64,000 bases of DNA from Heliopora coerulea (lineage: Eukaryota; Cnidaria; Anthozoa; Scleralcyonacea; Helioporidae): assembly GCA_030142905.1 (NCBI GenBank), contig JASJOG010000289.1, positions 124,001-188,000 of the forward strand, given 5' to 3'. Position numbers and translations under genes: made by a program. This document shows positions 11,182 through 21,535 of this stretch, in pieces. The first letter of the stretch is position 1, and each line of letters opens with the position of its first letter. Under the pieces are notes generated by a model. The model worked only from the letters and a program-made list of their open reading frames with translations, was not told where the DNA came from and did no database searches.

Positions 11182-12592
11182 AGGTCTCATTATAGTAACG
11201 TAGATTAAATGCTTTGTATAGCTTCAATCCATGGATGCAGATTACACATAACAAATCTTAATGACTTGCTGGCATTACCATGTTATTGACAAGGGAGTTC
11301 CACTGCAGATCATGTGATACTAAAACTTTCAAATATGGATGATTGTTACTGACAATAATTTCTGACTTTTTCATGGAAATTCTCAACATGTAACACTTAG
11401 ATTGATTGAATTCCATTGTTATTTTTACACAAAGGTGCTACCTTGTCAAGGTCTCTTTCACAGATCAGGATATCTTTCAGCAAGTACAACTGAATGATAG
11501 AATAAATGTATCATCAGCAACCATTATTACAATAGTGCTTCCCAAATTCATATGAATGTCACTAATACAAAACATGTAACAAAAACAGAGAAGGTCCTAG
11601 TACAGTTTCTTAAGGCATGCCTTGATCATATGGTACATAAACTGAAGCAGAAGTTTCTCCATCTGTAATAACACATTGAGATCTTTTTGTGAGCCATGAT
11701 ATATGATCCATGCAAAAATATCAACTTGTATTCCTTGGCAATTTAACAATTTGACACTGGTGTGTTACCTTATCAAAGGTTTTAATGAAGCCCACTATTT
11801 GATGGTCAATTTCAATTCTATTATTAGTATTTCAAGCCAGATCTTCATATGTCAGCAAAAGTGGAGTTTCACATCAGTGATTTCTATGGAAACCACGTTG
11901 ATTAGCAAACAAGATGTTATTCTCTTCCAAGTTCTGCACTATACTCCAGTAAACAACATTTTAAATTAACTTTATTTAATTGCATACACATGTAAAAGGT
12001 TACAATGTTGTCGTACTTTTTTGCATCTATATGTTTAATTTATTGGTGAGATTCAAACAATCATATGCAGCTTGTCTTCAGCCTGTTGATTGTCCATGAG
12101 CGATTACGGAAAAGAAAGACACTCGGTGAAGAGTTTAAAGTAAAACTATATGTTGACTGATAGCGGGAAAATAAAGGAAAATAGAATAGACGATTTACCA
12201 AGTAAAGTACTATCATGATTGATGGGATAACAGTTCGTTGATCGAATGGATATATGTACCTCGACAAGAGATCAACGGAATCATAATATTTATTTCTTTA
12301 CTTATCTTTTTAAAACTTCTTCTAACAGGACTAGCACAGTGACTAGTAGTTCTGAAATTTTAGTAGCCCAAACCCAATTTTTACTAGTCCTGGACTAGTG
12401 GACTACCGCTAAGGTTGAGCACTGTCATCAGAACTTCGAAAAGTTTCTGTCATCTCGACATGAACCACCTCAACAGCAGACAGCCCTAAAATTCACGACA
12501 TTCCAGCCTTATTATAAGGTTAAAGATCGTTCTTCGGGTGCGTACGCAAAGTTACGTATTCTGATAGGTCACTGTAAGGATTTCGGCAATTA

Positions 12593-13473
12593 AGCCTAGT
12601 TTCCATATAGTTGTAATTGTTGTAATTCCATCGGCGATTATCGGCGATGGAATTACAACATTTTAGTTTCCATATCGTTGTAATTGTTGTAATTCGTCGC
12701 CGATTTCCCGCTAGTTCTCAGGACTTCTCGGTCGAACAATCGCCGATTTCTTTCGAAACTGCGCATGCGAATGTACAGTTTACATGGCGTCTGGAAAGGC
12801 AGTTCTGTAGTAAGTCCATTTCTATAACAAACTGAAGATTGTAAGCACTCGTGAGGGAAAAGCACTGCGAGAAGGATGGCACGGCTAAACAGAACGGTGC
12901 TTCTACATGCCCAACGCGTGCTACTTTTAGCCATGGCTCGCCAAGAATTGGCCTTCTTGTTTTTGTCACGGAAATCAACTGAAGACCGCTTATATGCAGC
13001 AGGATAGTTTCTAACAATGTCCATGAACTCTTCGTCACTGATGTTTGAGTCGCCCATTTTTATCTCGAGTCGTTTAGATCGTATTTTGTCAGCCTTCTTC
13101 TGTACGGTATTCTAGTTTAAGGTTTCTCTTTGGAAATGGAATTAATCCACGCGAGTCTCGTGATTGCGATACTTTACTATGGCAACAGAAGATGTGCTAT
13201 GATTGGCTACTCATGTCACGTGCCGTCTTTTCATCAGCGACTGTCGGCGACTGTTGTAGAAAGCGTTTCCATTAAATTTGACCGCATCGGCGACTTTTGT
13301 AATTGTTGTAGAAGTTCAACTCGATTCAACTTCTACAACAGTCGCCGATTCATCGCCGATTGGATTGCAACAATTACAACACGGGTTTCCATATAGTTGT
13401 AATTGTTGTAAGGGCTCATCGCCGATTATCGCCGATGGAATTACAACAATTACAACTATATGGAAACTAGGCT
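12593..13473 (-). mobile_element. PIF/Harbinger-type element
   Basis: 881 bp bounded by TTA target-site duplications (12590-12592 and 13474-13476), the size and sequence typical of PIF/Harbinger. The inverted repeats begin AGCCTAGTTTCCATATAG and extend about 70 bp. The ends are compound: the motif TTTCCATATAGTTGTAATTG recurs internally on both sides, and each CGGCGAT...ATCGCCG block is itself palindromic. A MADF-domain fragment is inside on the minus strand, and no transposase was seen. Confidence 0.8.
12935..13057 (-). pseudogene. MADF-domain N-terminal fragment carried by a PIF element
   Basis: The minus-strand ATG at 13055-13057 opens a peptide with SDEEFMDIVRNYPAAYKRSS and FRDKNKKANSW. 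This matches the first two helices of a MADF (Myb/SANT-like) DNA-binding domain. PIF/Harbinger elements commonly carry such an accessory DNA-binding protein next to the transposase. The similarity ends after about 40 residues, and the rest of the open frame looks like non-coding element sequence. It is a truncated remnant. Confidence 0.65.
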
Positions 13474-14437
13474 TTAGGGTGAAACAACCCGAAACTTACA
13501 CACCAGGATCTGTGAACACATGGGCATTTCGACATATACAGGAAATGAGATCTCACACCCCTCTTCTTTGTCTAGCATTTAGCACATAAGAAAGAAACTA
13601 GACACCTGATTTCTTTCGATGATTTTTCAGTTTTAGCTAGTGGCCGTTCAGAATTAGATACTCTCATTCGAGAAAGTTTGTTGATTGCAAACATAAATCC
13701 CTCTCTCAACGTAAGTATAAGGTCATTTCCTTTCATGTTATTTTAATTGTTTTTTTCTTTTCTTTTCTCCTCCACCTTAATCCCTGTAATGACACTTCAT
13801 TCATCATTCTCTCCTTTTCTCACCTCTAATTTTGTAATCGTGTAGGCTATTTAAGCCGAAAATTTTCATGCAAACAGACATTCTGATGATGTTGCTTGTA
13901 AAGTGACGAAACGATAGTTCCTCATTAAAGTATCTTTCAAAGTATCCTGATATGTTTGAGATATGGGCTTTTTCAAAATTATTTGCTGGGCAATAATCTT
14001 TATTACTGGTCACTGTAAGGAGTGACGTAGTTTATGGGTGCGTGTGGGGCTTGTAAACCCCCTAACCCACAAAGTTTGTAAAAGTATTGAAAATTCGAGC
14101 AAAAATAAACAGCTAAAGTAATAAACTTCGGACAAAATTTGGTTTAATTTGGTACGTTAGGTCAAAATCGCTTTTTGTTACTGATTTATTTATTTATATA
14201 GAGTAAAACATAAATCTTTAAAAAGAATGACATCTTCAAAACCCAAGATATGAGCAAATAACAAGACGACGAATGATTGCGAGGATAACTTGACAATGAC
14301 TTTGCAAGAAAGTCGAAAGATCGTCGCAACCATTCGTTGTCTTGTTATTGACTCATATCTTTGGTTTTCAAGATGTCATTGTCTTTCGGGATTTGTTTTT
14401 TTACTTCATTTTATCAAATTGTCTGCTGTCACCGGAT
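13474..14437. other. No gene recognised
   Basis: AT-rich. It contains a CTGATGA...GACGAAAC motif near 13885-13920 (see rejected items), and an imperfect inverted pair around 14225-14390 sharing AAGACGACGAATG and CATTCGTTGTCTTG. Confidence 0.3.
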
Positions 14438-14605
14438 TTATTCATTCATTCATTCATTCATTCATTCATTCATTCATTTTTTATTTACTTATTTATTTAT
14501 TTATTATTTACCTTTTTATTTATTTATTGATTTATTTATTTATTTATTATTTACTTATTTGTTTATTATTTACTTTTTTATTTATTTATTTAATTTAAAC
14601 ACGGT
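14438..14605. repeat. Microsatellite (ATTC)n then (TTTA)n
   Basis: Nine or so ATTC units are followed by interrupted TTTA/TTATTTA units. The open frames through it (repeated SFIH and YLF peptides) are artefacts of the repeat. Confidence 0.9.
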
Positions 14606-15569
14606 AACCTATCAACACAAAGCGGATACTTGCGAGTACTAATTTATTCACAATTTATTTACAATTATTATCCTGATATTTAATATACATATTAGGGCTG
14701 AGGTGAGGCTACAACGTACATGGTCTGATTGAGTGTCAAATTCAATCGGGCAATTTTTCAAACCATACAATATTCTGGCAAATTGAGCCGGACATCCCCC
14801 TGGCAAAATGGGTTAACTACGCCGCCGGCTGTACGGTCCGACACTTTACGATGTTGGACCGGTCCAATACGCTTTTTACTCCCGACCGGCAAGTTTTGAC
14901 GGGAAGTCGTTGAGCTGATTTTAATGAAATTGAAGGAGAATGGACTTTTTATTATGAAATGTTCGGAGTAATAAAGTGTGCAAGAACAGTATTACTGCAC
15001 ATGTTTCACGCTAATTGTATAAAAGTACAATGAATGAATGTTTAACTGGTGGAAACAAGAAGCCCAACCAGCAAGTCATGAACTAAGGTAAACAGCGACA
15101 TTCAAACACGGAAACCGGGTTAAAACATGAAAGAAGACCAACCAACAGCTATATAATGAATACCTTGTTAACCCAATTTGCTCCGTTCATTTTTCGCACG
15201 AACCTCGCTAATCCGTCTCTCCGTCTGTACTAAAACATCTGGAAATACTTTTCCGTACGGACCTCGTTCGCGGTTGATAAGTACCTATTAAAAATAAATA
15301 AAAATTCGTTATAAATAAATAAACAAATAAATAAACAAATAAATAAACAAATAAATATAATACTCAACTAGCTTTCTGTTCACTGTACAGTATAGTTTTA
15401 TCCATTCTAATGATGTTCCATGAGACGACGAAAGTATATTCCTTATTAAATGGCTTTATTTCATGTTGTAAACCGAGTCATTACATTATTATTACAATCA
15501 CAATTCCCACCTGGTTCTTCCCTGGCAACAATCTTGAGAAAATTCATTTATTGTTTTTATTTCTTTCAG
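14606..15569. other. Upstream region of the Ig gene
   Basis: Probable 5' flank or 5' UTR intron of the Ig-domain gene. It holds an AAATAAACAAAT microsatellite at about 15290-15360. The pyrimidine tract TTTTTATTTCTTTCAG ends at 15569. No promoter element can be called with confidence. Confidence 0.3.
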
Positions 15570-15594
15570 TGGAACTTTTATTTGTGGTGGCTAA

Positions 15595-15655
15595 ATGGCG
15601 TGGTTCAAATGTTTCCTTTTCCTTCTCCTTTCTGTTATTGTGGAGCAGTCACATG
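15595..15655 (+). CDS. Signal-peptide exon of an Ig-domain protein
   Basis: The exon starts after TTTCTTTCAG (15560-15569), has a short leader, then ATG at 15595. It encodes 20 residues, MAWFKCFLFLLLSVIVEQSH, a textbook signal peptide with a basic residue, an 11-residue hydrophobic core and a small polar end. It leaves in phase 1 at G|GTAGCG (15655/15656). That matches the phase 1 entry of the Ig exon at 17879, giving Ala at the junction. The ATG is preceded by an in-frame stop (TAA at 15592-15594), supporting this start. A secreted or type I membrane product is inferred. Confidence 0.7.
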
Positions 15656-15917
15656 GTAGCGTGAACGAAACCGAATTTTGTCTTCATTGTTGATGCTTTC
15701 GGATAACTGTCATGGGAAAACTGATTGTTTTTGATGATTTCCTTCATTAGTGTTGATGATTACATATCTTAAATTTTTTGATTAAAGGTAAAACGTGCAC
15801 AAAAGACCTGATTAAACTAAACGAACAACCAGACAATGGTTGCAACAAACACGACGCTGGATTAGGGGCTGAAACACGTTGTGCAGTCGCCGTGGGGTCG
15901 CGTGAACTAGAAAAGTT

Positions 15918-15991
15918 GACAAGAGCAGGATTTAAAGTCTCATCTTCGGGTTACCAGCCCGCTACTCTATCAATTGAGCTATCGAGTCAAA
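15918..15991 (-). mobile_element. tRNA-like sequence (SINE or tRNA pseudogene)
   Basis: The minus strand reads GATAGCTCAATTGATAGAGTAG, a good D-arm/A box, then GCGGGCTGGTAACCCG over the anticodon region. The T-arm (B box) is degenerate, so this is not a functional tRNA. The adjoining word GGGAACAGTATGGTCGTTTTATCC recurs in altered form at about 16550-16580, pointing to a second decayed copy. Confidence 0.5.
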
Positions 15992-16093
15992 CGGGAACAG
16001 TATGGTCGTTTTATCCAATTTAATTGAATGAAAGATTCTCGCGACTTCTTGATACTCGATATCCATGAGGATGTGTAGTGTCTTGACTCTATT

Positions 16094-16236
16094 TCAGAAT
16101 TATTCTCAGGGTAACATGAGCCGAATATTTCATCAACCCACACTTTTGTAGTTGACTTTTCTAGTTGACTTTAGCAGTTTAAGTTAATTTATGAAATATT
16201 CTGTTAATGTTACCCTGAGGATGTTTCTGAAATTGG
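16094..16236. repeat. Imperfect inverted repeat with ~43-nt arms
   Basis: The left arm contains TTCTCAGGGTAACATGAG and GAATATTTCAT. The right arm contains ATGAAATATTC and GTTACCCTGAGGATG. Each arm also has a Thr/Phe-like TTTCAGAA / TTCTGAAA word at its outer end. The spacer is about 55 nt. Lies in intron 1 of the Ig gene. Confidence 0.65.
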
Positions 16237-16626
16237 TAGTTTGACTAGTCCATCTTTTGACCATAGTCGCTTCAGTCGCTTCACTTTTATTGACTGATAT
16301 TAGACTGGTTCGCATGCAGTACGCGTGCGCACTCGAGCTAATCACCAGCAGAATATTGTCGCGTTCTGGGGTCAAGCTCTAATACACTCGACCAGGAACT
16401 ACCCCTGTGGGTTTTGCATGAATTTCACGACCTTTCAAATTTATTCGGCTTACCAACCGCAATCTCTGCTTCGTGACGCACTCTGAACTCGGATCTTTGG
16501 GTTTCCGTACCACTGCCCTACCAAATGATGTATCGAGTAAACTGTGAACAGTATGCTAGTTTTATCCACTTTACTGATGCACCTGAGCGGAAGCCACTGT
16601 ATTTTAATAATGTTATACTATTGTAA

Positions 16627-16834
16627 GGTCACACATATGTCAAACTTGCACCTTAGCTCATCATCTGAATCTTGGTAGCTCAATGGTGAGAGCGTCTCAT
16701 TGGTCATTAGAAGGTCGTAGGTTCGATCCCCGTCTGGGTTTCTTAAATCGTTTTTCTGAGGATAGAGCTTGACAAACGTTCATCTGTCATTTCAAGATAT
16801 CTCCAAGCTCCCACATTTCTAAAATATATATCTC
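16627..16834 (+). mobile_element. tRNA-derived SINE, family A
   Basis: The head has the A box GGTAGCTCAATGGTGAGAGC and the B box GGTTCGATCCC. The tail has TTTTTCTGAGGATAGAGCTT, then CATCTGTCATTTC and CTCCAAGCTCCCACATTTC, and ends with a short AT run. This is the reference copy for a family with more than ten members in the window. Confidence 0.8.
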
Positions 16835-17433
16835 ATTACTGTTCCCAGTTGACGCAACAGCTCAATCGGAATTCGTTCGAATCCTCGGCTTCGCCTTGCA
16901 GTAGAACGAATTCCTCGCACTTGAAAACCAGGTCAAGCCCTCATTGTCGGCCTTTAAATATTACTTAAAATAGAGGTAAATAAATTATACTATATACTTC
17001 ATCTACACAGGGCTAACTTTAGTGGCTGCTTTTATGTTTTCCTTAAAGTAACTTTAATCACAATTTAGTCGGTTTTCTTTGTTCTTTCGAACGGGTTTTA
17101 TCCTCCGAAGAAACCGGCTATGTAAACAAAAGTGCGTTTCAAAAGCTGGGAGGGACTGTATATTCGATACCTGAAATGGCTGGTATTGTAAATACAATTC
17201 CTGAAATCAGTTAATTTAAGAAGAAAAACAAACTGAAAACATGTTTTTTTACTTCTCAAAGCAAAAACGAATCTCATGTCGCTTAACATTTCTCGAAGGA
17301 AACCTCCTTTAGTTGTGTTTTAAGTCGGATGAGTACCTCAAACGTCGGCTTTAAATCAAGATGGCTTAAATCTTCCGTTCTTGGTATTTATTTTATACTT
17401 AAATGCGAATGATCCCCAACAGTATAAAGAGAT

Positions 17434-17734
17434 CATAGGCGTAGGAAGCGGGGGAGGGAGGTGAGGGCACTTGCCCCCCCAGTTGTTATCACAGTCGCTT
17501 TTTTATAATGTAAGTTGATCAGGTTGGATAAAAAATCAGCTGTAAAGTGAATATTTGTAATTATCATTTGTTATGAAGACTTTTTTATTCTATTGTAAAA
17601 CTGCTCTTAAAATGCAGGGAAAAGCGTTTCAGATCCTCAAAAAAGCACCAAAGATCTACCTGGGGGTGCATGTTCCTGGATCCTTCCTCAGGTTGGTCGT
17701 GCCCCCCAATAGTTAGTTGGTTCCTACGCCTTTG
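17434..17734. mobile_element. MITE with GAGAT target-site duplication
   Basis: 301 bp with inverted ends CATAGGCGTAGGAA and TTCCTACGCCTTTG, flanked on both sides by GAGAT (17429-17433 and 17735-17739). Inner ends are G-rich on the left and C-rich on the right (CTTGCCCCCCC and GTGCCCCCCAA). No coding. The superfamily is uncertain; a 5-bp duplication is compatible with several. Lies in intron 1 of the Ig gene. Confidence 0.65.
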
Positions 17735-17878
17735 GAGATTATGGCATTCAAAATGATTATGTCGTCAATGTGCTGAGAAAGATAACTGTGTGGCTGGCAC
17801 GTGCCAGAAGAGGAAAAGGCTAGTGCACTGAGATTTTTTTAAACTGTTTGGTTTTATCTAAAAACTGGGTTCTCCAAG

Positions 17879-18151
17879 CGAGACCTCCAAACATAACGTA
17901 CGTGGACGTGGGGGAGACTTTACGATTGAACGTAACGTATCAATATCAAGGTCAACTATTATGGAGATGGAGGAAAGATGGAAAAATTTTGCGGAAGTCA
18001 GGACAACCACCAGCCGACCAAAGAGTGTCGATGCAGGGTCAAGGAACTTTGGTTGTAATAAACACAACCCTGGCAGACAATGGGACTTACAAACATGTAA
18101 TTGAAGACCTGGAGGCTATCAAAACCATTGTGTTGAAAGTTATTATTCGAG
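17879..18151 (+). CDS. Ig-like domain exon 1 (cysteine-less)
   Basis: Exon of 273 bp, phase 1 at both ends, following TTCTCCAAG and ending G|GTGAGT at 18151/18152. The 91 residues show an I-set-like pattern: RPPNITYVDVGETLRLNVTY, then WRWRKDGKIL around the core Trp, and a DNGTYKHVIED F-strand. The usual cysteines are absent: Val sits in the B strand (LRLNV) and His follows GTYK in the F strand. So no intradomain disulphide can form. There are two or three N-glycosylation sequons. It joins the signal-peptide exon and the exon at 21187 in phase. Ligand and function are unknown. Confidence 0.75.
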
Positions 18152-18329
18152 GTGAGTAGAATGTGCAGGTAATCCTTATAATTTTGTTTCAGCTCTTTGT
18201 ACCGAATTGTTTTCGACAGGGTTCCAAGAATGTAAAGTGACGTGTGAATGAACGAGAGACGTCAGTTTTCTTCCAACTTAATCGTTCATCTAGCGTGTCA
18301 TTAGTTATTTAATTTTTAGTGTGTTTTTT

Positions 18330-18640
18330 TAAGCCTCGTTTATACGAGTGATTTTTTGCCTCGCGATTGTCATCTTAGCGTATGTGTGAAATTGAAGAGA
18401 TCGTCGAGGACAAACTGCGAACCGTGCGGTGGCCGGGTTTAGAATAGCACCGAGGTATCCATGCCTGTCGTAAGAGGGGACTAAAAGGGTTGGCGTCAGT
18501 TTGTGCGAGTTTGTGCCTCGCGATTGACATCTTGTAGTATGTGTTTAATTGACGAGAGTGACGAGGACAAGCTATAGCGAACCATAAGCAGATATCTTGC
18601 TGCATAGACTGTCATGAGTTTATCATACACACCAGGAGGA
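18330..18640. repeat. Internally duplicated block in Ig gene intron 2
   Basis: Two copies of a roughly 75-bp phrase (TGCCTCGCGATTG.CATCTT, GTATGTGTG/T, AATTGA.GAGA, CGAGGACAA) lie at about 18355-18420 and 18513-18578. They are separated by a GC-richer spacer. No coding. Confidence 0.55.
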
Positions 18641-18916
18641 CAATCGCAAAGTGCAAAATTGCACCTTTAGATATATTTAGATGAGGAATTATCGAATTAT
18701 TAAACGTGCTGAAAAGTTAGGCCTGGTTTGCATTAGATATATACAAGCACAGTAAACCCTTCATGGTAAAGTGAACTGTTTGTTCGTCCCTAGTAGAACC
18801 ATTCCTTACCAACTTAGTAAATATCTTTGTACTGGGGAAGTACAGAGAATTCAGTTGTCTCTTCCGAACCCTCCTGGCTGTCTTCCGTAATTCACAACGA
18901 CGATTGTCAATGCAGA

Positions 18917-19083
18917 GATATATATTTTCGAAATATGGGAGCTTGGAGATATCTTTAATGATAGATGAACGTTCGTCACGCTCTATCCTCAGAAAACGAT
19001 TTCTGAGCTCCAGACAGGGATGGAACCCGTAACCTTCTGATGACCGGTGAGACGCTGCAACCATTAAGCTGCCTAGACTCATC
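18917..19083 (-). mobile_element. SINE family A, minus copy
   Basis: A reverse-oriented copy with tail (GGGAGCTTGGAGATATC) first and tRNA-like head last. It is head-to-head with the plus copy at 19105. Confidence 0.75.
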
Positions 19084-19104
19084 ATAACATTAACATATAG
19101 TGGC

Positions 19105-19292
19105 TGCCGCTTAGGTCGCCCATATATCGAACTTTCACCTTAGCACACCACTTGAGTCTTGGTAGCTCAATGGTTAGAGCGTCTCAACAGTCATCAGAAG
19201 GTTGCGCGTTCGATCCCCATCTGGAGCTCAGAAATTGTTTTCTGAGGAAAGGATAAAGCTTGACGAACGTTCATCTATCATTCAAGATTGGC
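19105..19292 (+). mobile_element. SINE family A, plus copy
   Basis: Head with GGTAGCTCAATGGTTAGAGC and GTTCGATCCCC. The tail is cut at ATTCAAGATTGG, just before the pogo-like MITE at 19297. Confidence 0.8.
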
Positions 19293-19296
19293 GATA

Positions 19297-19857
19297 CAGT
19301 TGTCTCCTGATAACTCAAACCTTCGGGGTAAATCGAGAAAGGTTCGAGTTATCTGGAGGTGGCATCATAAGATCGGAAATGAGGGAATAAAATTGATTTG
19401 TTGCTATTCAGTCAAAGTGCATTTTGGTCAGGTTTATTTAAGAGAAAGAGTACCAACGAAATGATACGTTGCCAACAAAACAACAAAACACATTTTATGT
19501 GTGCTCAATGCCAAGACACTAAAGAACGCAACACAAAGGACAGTTACACACTTCATTGTGAGTGCAAGCTGCTCAGTTTGATTCAAAGTAAATTTAAATG
19601 TTCTGAACTATGTTTTGGTATCATTACACTTTATTGACTAATGAGCTTCGAGTTATCGAGGGGAAAATTATAAAGAAAATAAGCTGAAGGGAAAACAATT
19701 TCACTTTGACTTAGAGGTATATTCGAGTTATCGAGGGTTCGACTTACCAAGGGTAAAATCACAGTAATAGTATAAAGCAGATCGAGGGAAATTGATTTTG
19801 GTTCAAGTCAGCTCGAGCTTCGAGCTATCAAGGGTTCGACTTATCGGAAATCAACTG
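19297..19857. mobile_element. pogo-like MITE
   Basis: 561 bp with TA on both flanks (19295-19296, 19858-19859). The inverted ends are CAGTTGTCTCCTGATAACTC and, reverse-complemented, CAGTTGATTTCCGATAAGTC. Variants of CGAGTTATCGAGGGTTCGA recur near both ends. No recognisable transposase inside. Confidence 0.65.
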
Positions 19858-20379
19858 TAGGTCCTTTGTGGTGTTCAACTTAAACTGAAATTTAATGCGT
19901 TCCCCAAAGACGTTGTAGTAACATTAGATACTTGATAAAGGTTACTCTTTGTTTTAGCTGGGGACAGTTTTTATTCTTCATCTAGATTTTAAACCATTAA
20001 GAATGGTTTCCATGACGAAGAATTGTCTCCAGTTTAAGGGTCTGCCCCCGTTCTAAACTCGCATCAAGATTGTATGTACTGAAACGTTATCAGAAATACC
20101 GTACCTCGGGTTGTCCTCTTCCCTGAGTCAAGTTTTTATCTGTCAAGTCACACGGATCTCGTGAAATCAATTTGTACTCAATGCTGTACATGTCAGAGTT
20201 GTCCCTAGTAGGACAACTGAACATTTAAGTTGGGAATAGTTGTTTCACTCCAGGGTTACTCTACTTTACTATATAAGCGGCTCCTATCCCAGAATAACTA
20301 TTCCCTCCTTCGTGACAGATAAGCGGTTTCTCACCTAAAAACTTTGCTGCGTTACACAGCCTTAAAATGAATTTGGTTG

Positions 20380-20730
20380 TTCTAGTGGTTCTCGTCTGTT
20401 TTGGTTGAACGCCCATCTGCCTCATACAGAAACGTATTTCCACAGCCTACTGTGCACACTCACTCTCAAGTCTGTGACCGCGCCAGCGCCTAACCCCAGA
20501 TCAATACAGACTGAATATTAGCTATTGCCGAGTTAGTCAGTCAGTATTAGATTTTATACTACACCAAATGACTCCTAGAAACTTTAAAAATGCTGTGATG
20601 TTGAATGACTGTTGAACGCCCACCAATTGCATCCAAGCTGCCCCCTCTACTACTTTGCTTCCATCATCCCCCGTGTTTACCGAATGCTCATTGAGGGGCA
20701 GTAATCCCCACTTTGAGAACATAGGATTGT
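20380..20730. repeat. Interspersed repeat, copy 1
   Basis: Shares a series of blocks with 31460-31965: GGTTCTCG...TTTTGGTTGAAC, CTGCCTCATA, a TAACCCCAGA/CAATTCTAGA...CAATAC block, GATTTTA.AC, and a C-rich end with TTGAGGGGCA / TTGGGGAACG. Orientation is the same in both. Not assigned to a class. Confidence 0.5.
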
Positions 20731-21186
20731 TCTATGATTGCATTTTCTCAGCTGTTTAATCTTGCGCGAGCAATGTTTTAGCCTCGTCAGAATTGATAAA
20801 TATTTTTATAACAACTACAATCAACACTAAGTTCTTGGTGTATCATTGTTCCCCAGCTATTAGAAAGGTCGTTACAGCGTTTTAAAGCCATCAATACGGT
20901 GGACCACTTGTGAGATATTTGCATCTGTAGAAATGTATGGAAAATTTTCTCGATCTGCATGACTCCGAAGATAGAGTGACCCTCATGTCAAAGAAAACTT
21001 CCAGATTAAAATTGGTTGCTACTTATAACCACCCCAATAAACTCTTTTGTGGAGGGACGAGACTTGTATTATTTACTCTGGCAAAAGCCAGACCATTTTA
21101 TTCGTCAAGGGAAGAGCTGCCGCATGGAAGTGATTAAGTCCCACTATTTCATATCTAAATTCTGTTCTCTTGTTTAATTCCACCAG

Positions 21187-21535
21187 TCGCAAATATTAAT
21201 TGTTCAGGAAAAACAAACAGAAATTTTGTGTGCGTGTGCAATTCAAAAGACAATACGGGTAACCCTCCTCCGTTGGCGTATTGGTATAACAATGGTAAAC
21301 AGATTGGCCATTTTGGTTATCTGCATAAGAACCTTACCATAGACAACATAACGCGAGGAGAAGCGCAACCTATACGTGCAAGGTGCAAAGTCATAACTTG
21401 ACGGACAACCGAAGTATCAAACTTGCAATTGATGTTTATAATGAGCCGTCGTATCTAAAACAGGATATTCAGAGAGTCCTTTATTTGATTAACCAAGTGA
21501 AGAACCCTGACGACTATGGCTGTTTGTGCCGATAC
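21187..21535 (+). pseudogene. Ig-like domain exon 2, frameshifted
   Basis: Follows TTCCACCAG (AG at 21185-21186) and is entered in phase 1, continuing the Ig exon at 17879. The first frame reads VANINCSGKTNRNFVCVC, then AYWYNNGKQIG and LTIDNITRGEA. After about 21370 the domain continues only in another frame (YTCKVQSHNLTDNRSIKLA), so one base has been lost around 21366-21373. Unlike the first Ig domain, this one keeps the B-strand Cys, the Trp and the YTC Cys. The second frame runs on to TAG at 21533-21535, overlapping the LINE ORF1 start. The true 3' splice boundary, expected near 21443, is not visible. Sequencing error cannot be excluded. Confidence 0.65.

Larger units (their letters stand above)
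10280..12000 (-). pseudogene. Degenerate CR1-like LINE reverse transcriptase
   Basis: On the minus strand the sequence reads through many stops and frameshifts as a LINE RT. From high to low coordinates come a decayed FSKAFDKVTHQC-type motif, a GVPQGTVLGP-like block, VADDTFIL at about 11505-11525 (the YADD box), then SKCYMLRIS and SHDLQWN. At 10560-10640 an RSAARFITG-type C-terminal motif follows. Two younger MITEs at 10640-10735 and 10795-11181 interrupt it. Both ends are uncertain. Clade assignment rests on the C-terminal motifs only. Confidence 0.7.

Noticed and set aside
14290..14642. Long hydrophobic open frames (repeated FIHS and YLF)
   Set aside because: Pure microsatellite translation in three frames.
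16627..16834. Functional tRNA genes at the many GGTTCGATCCC sites
   Set aside because: Each tRNA-like head is fused to the same SINE tail, lacks a closing acceptor stem and occurs in many diverged copies.
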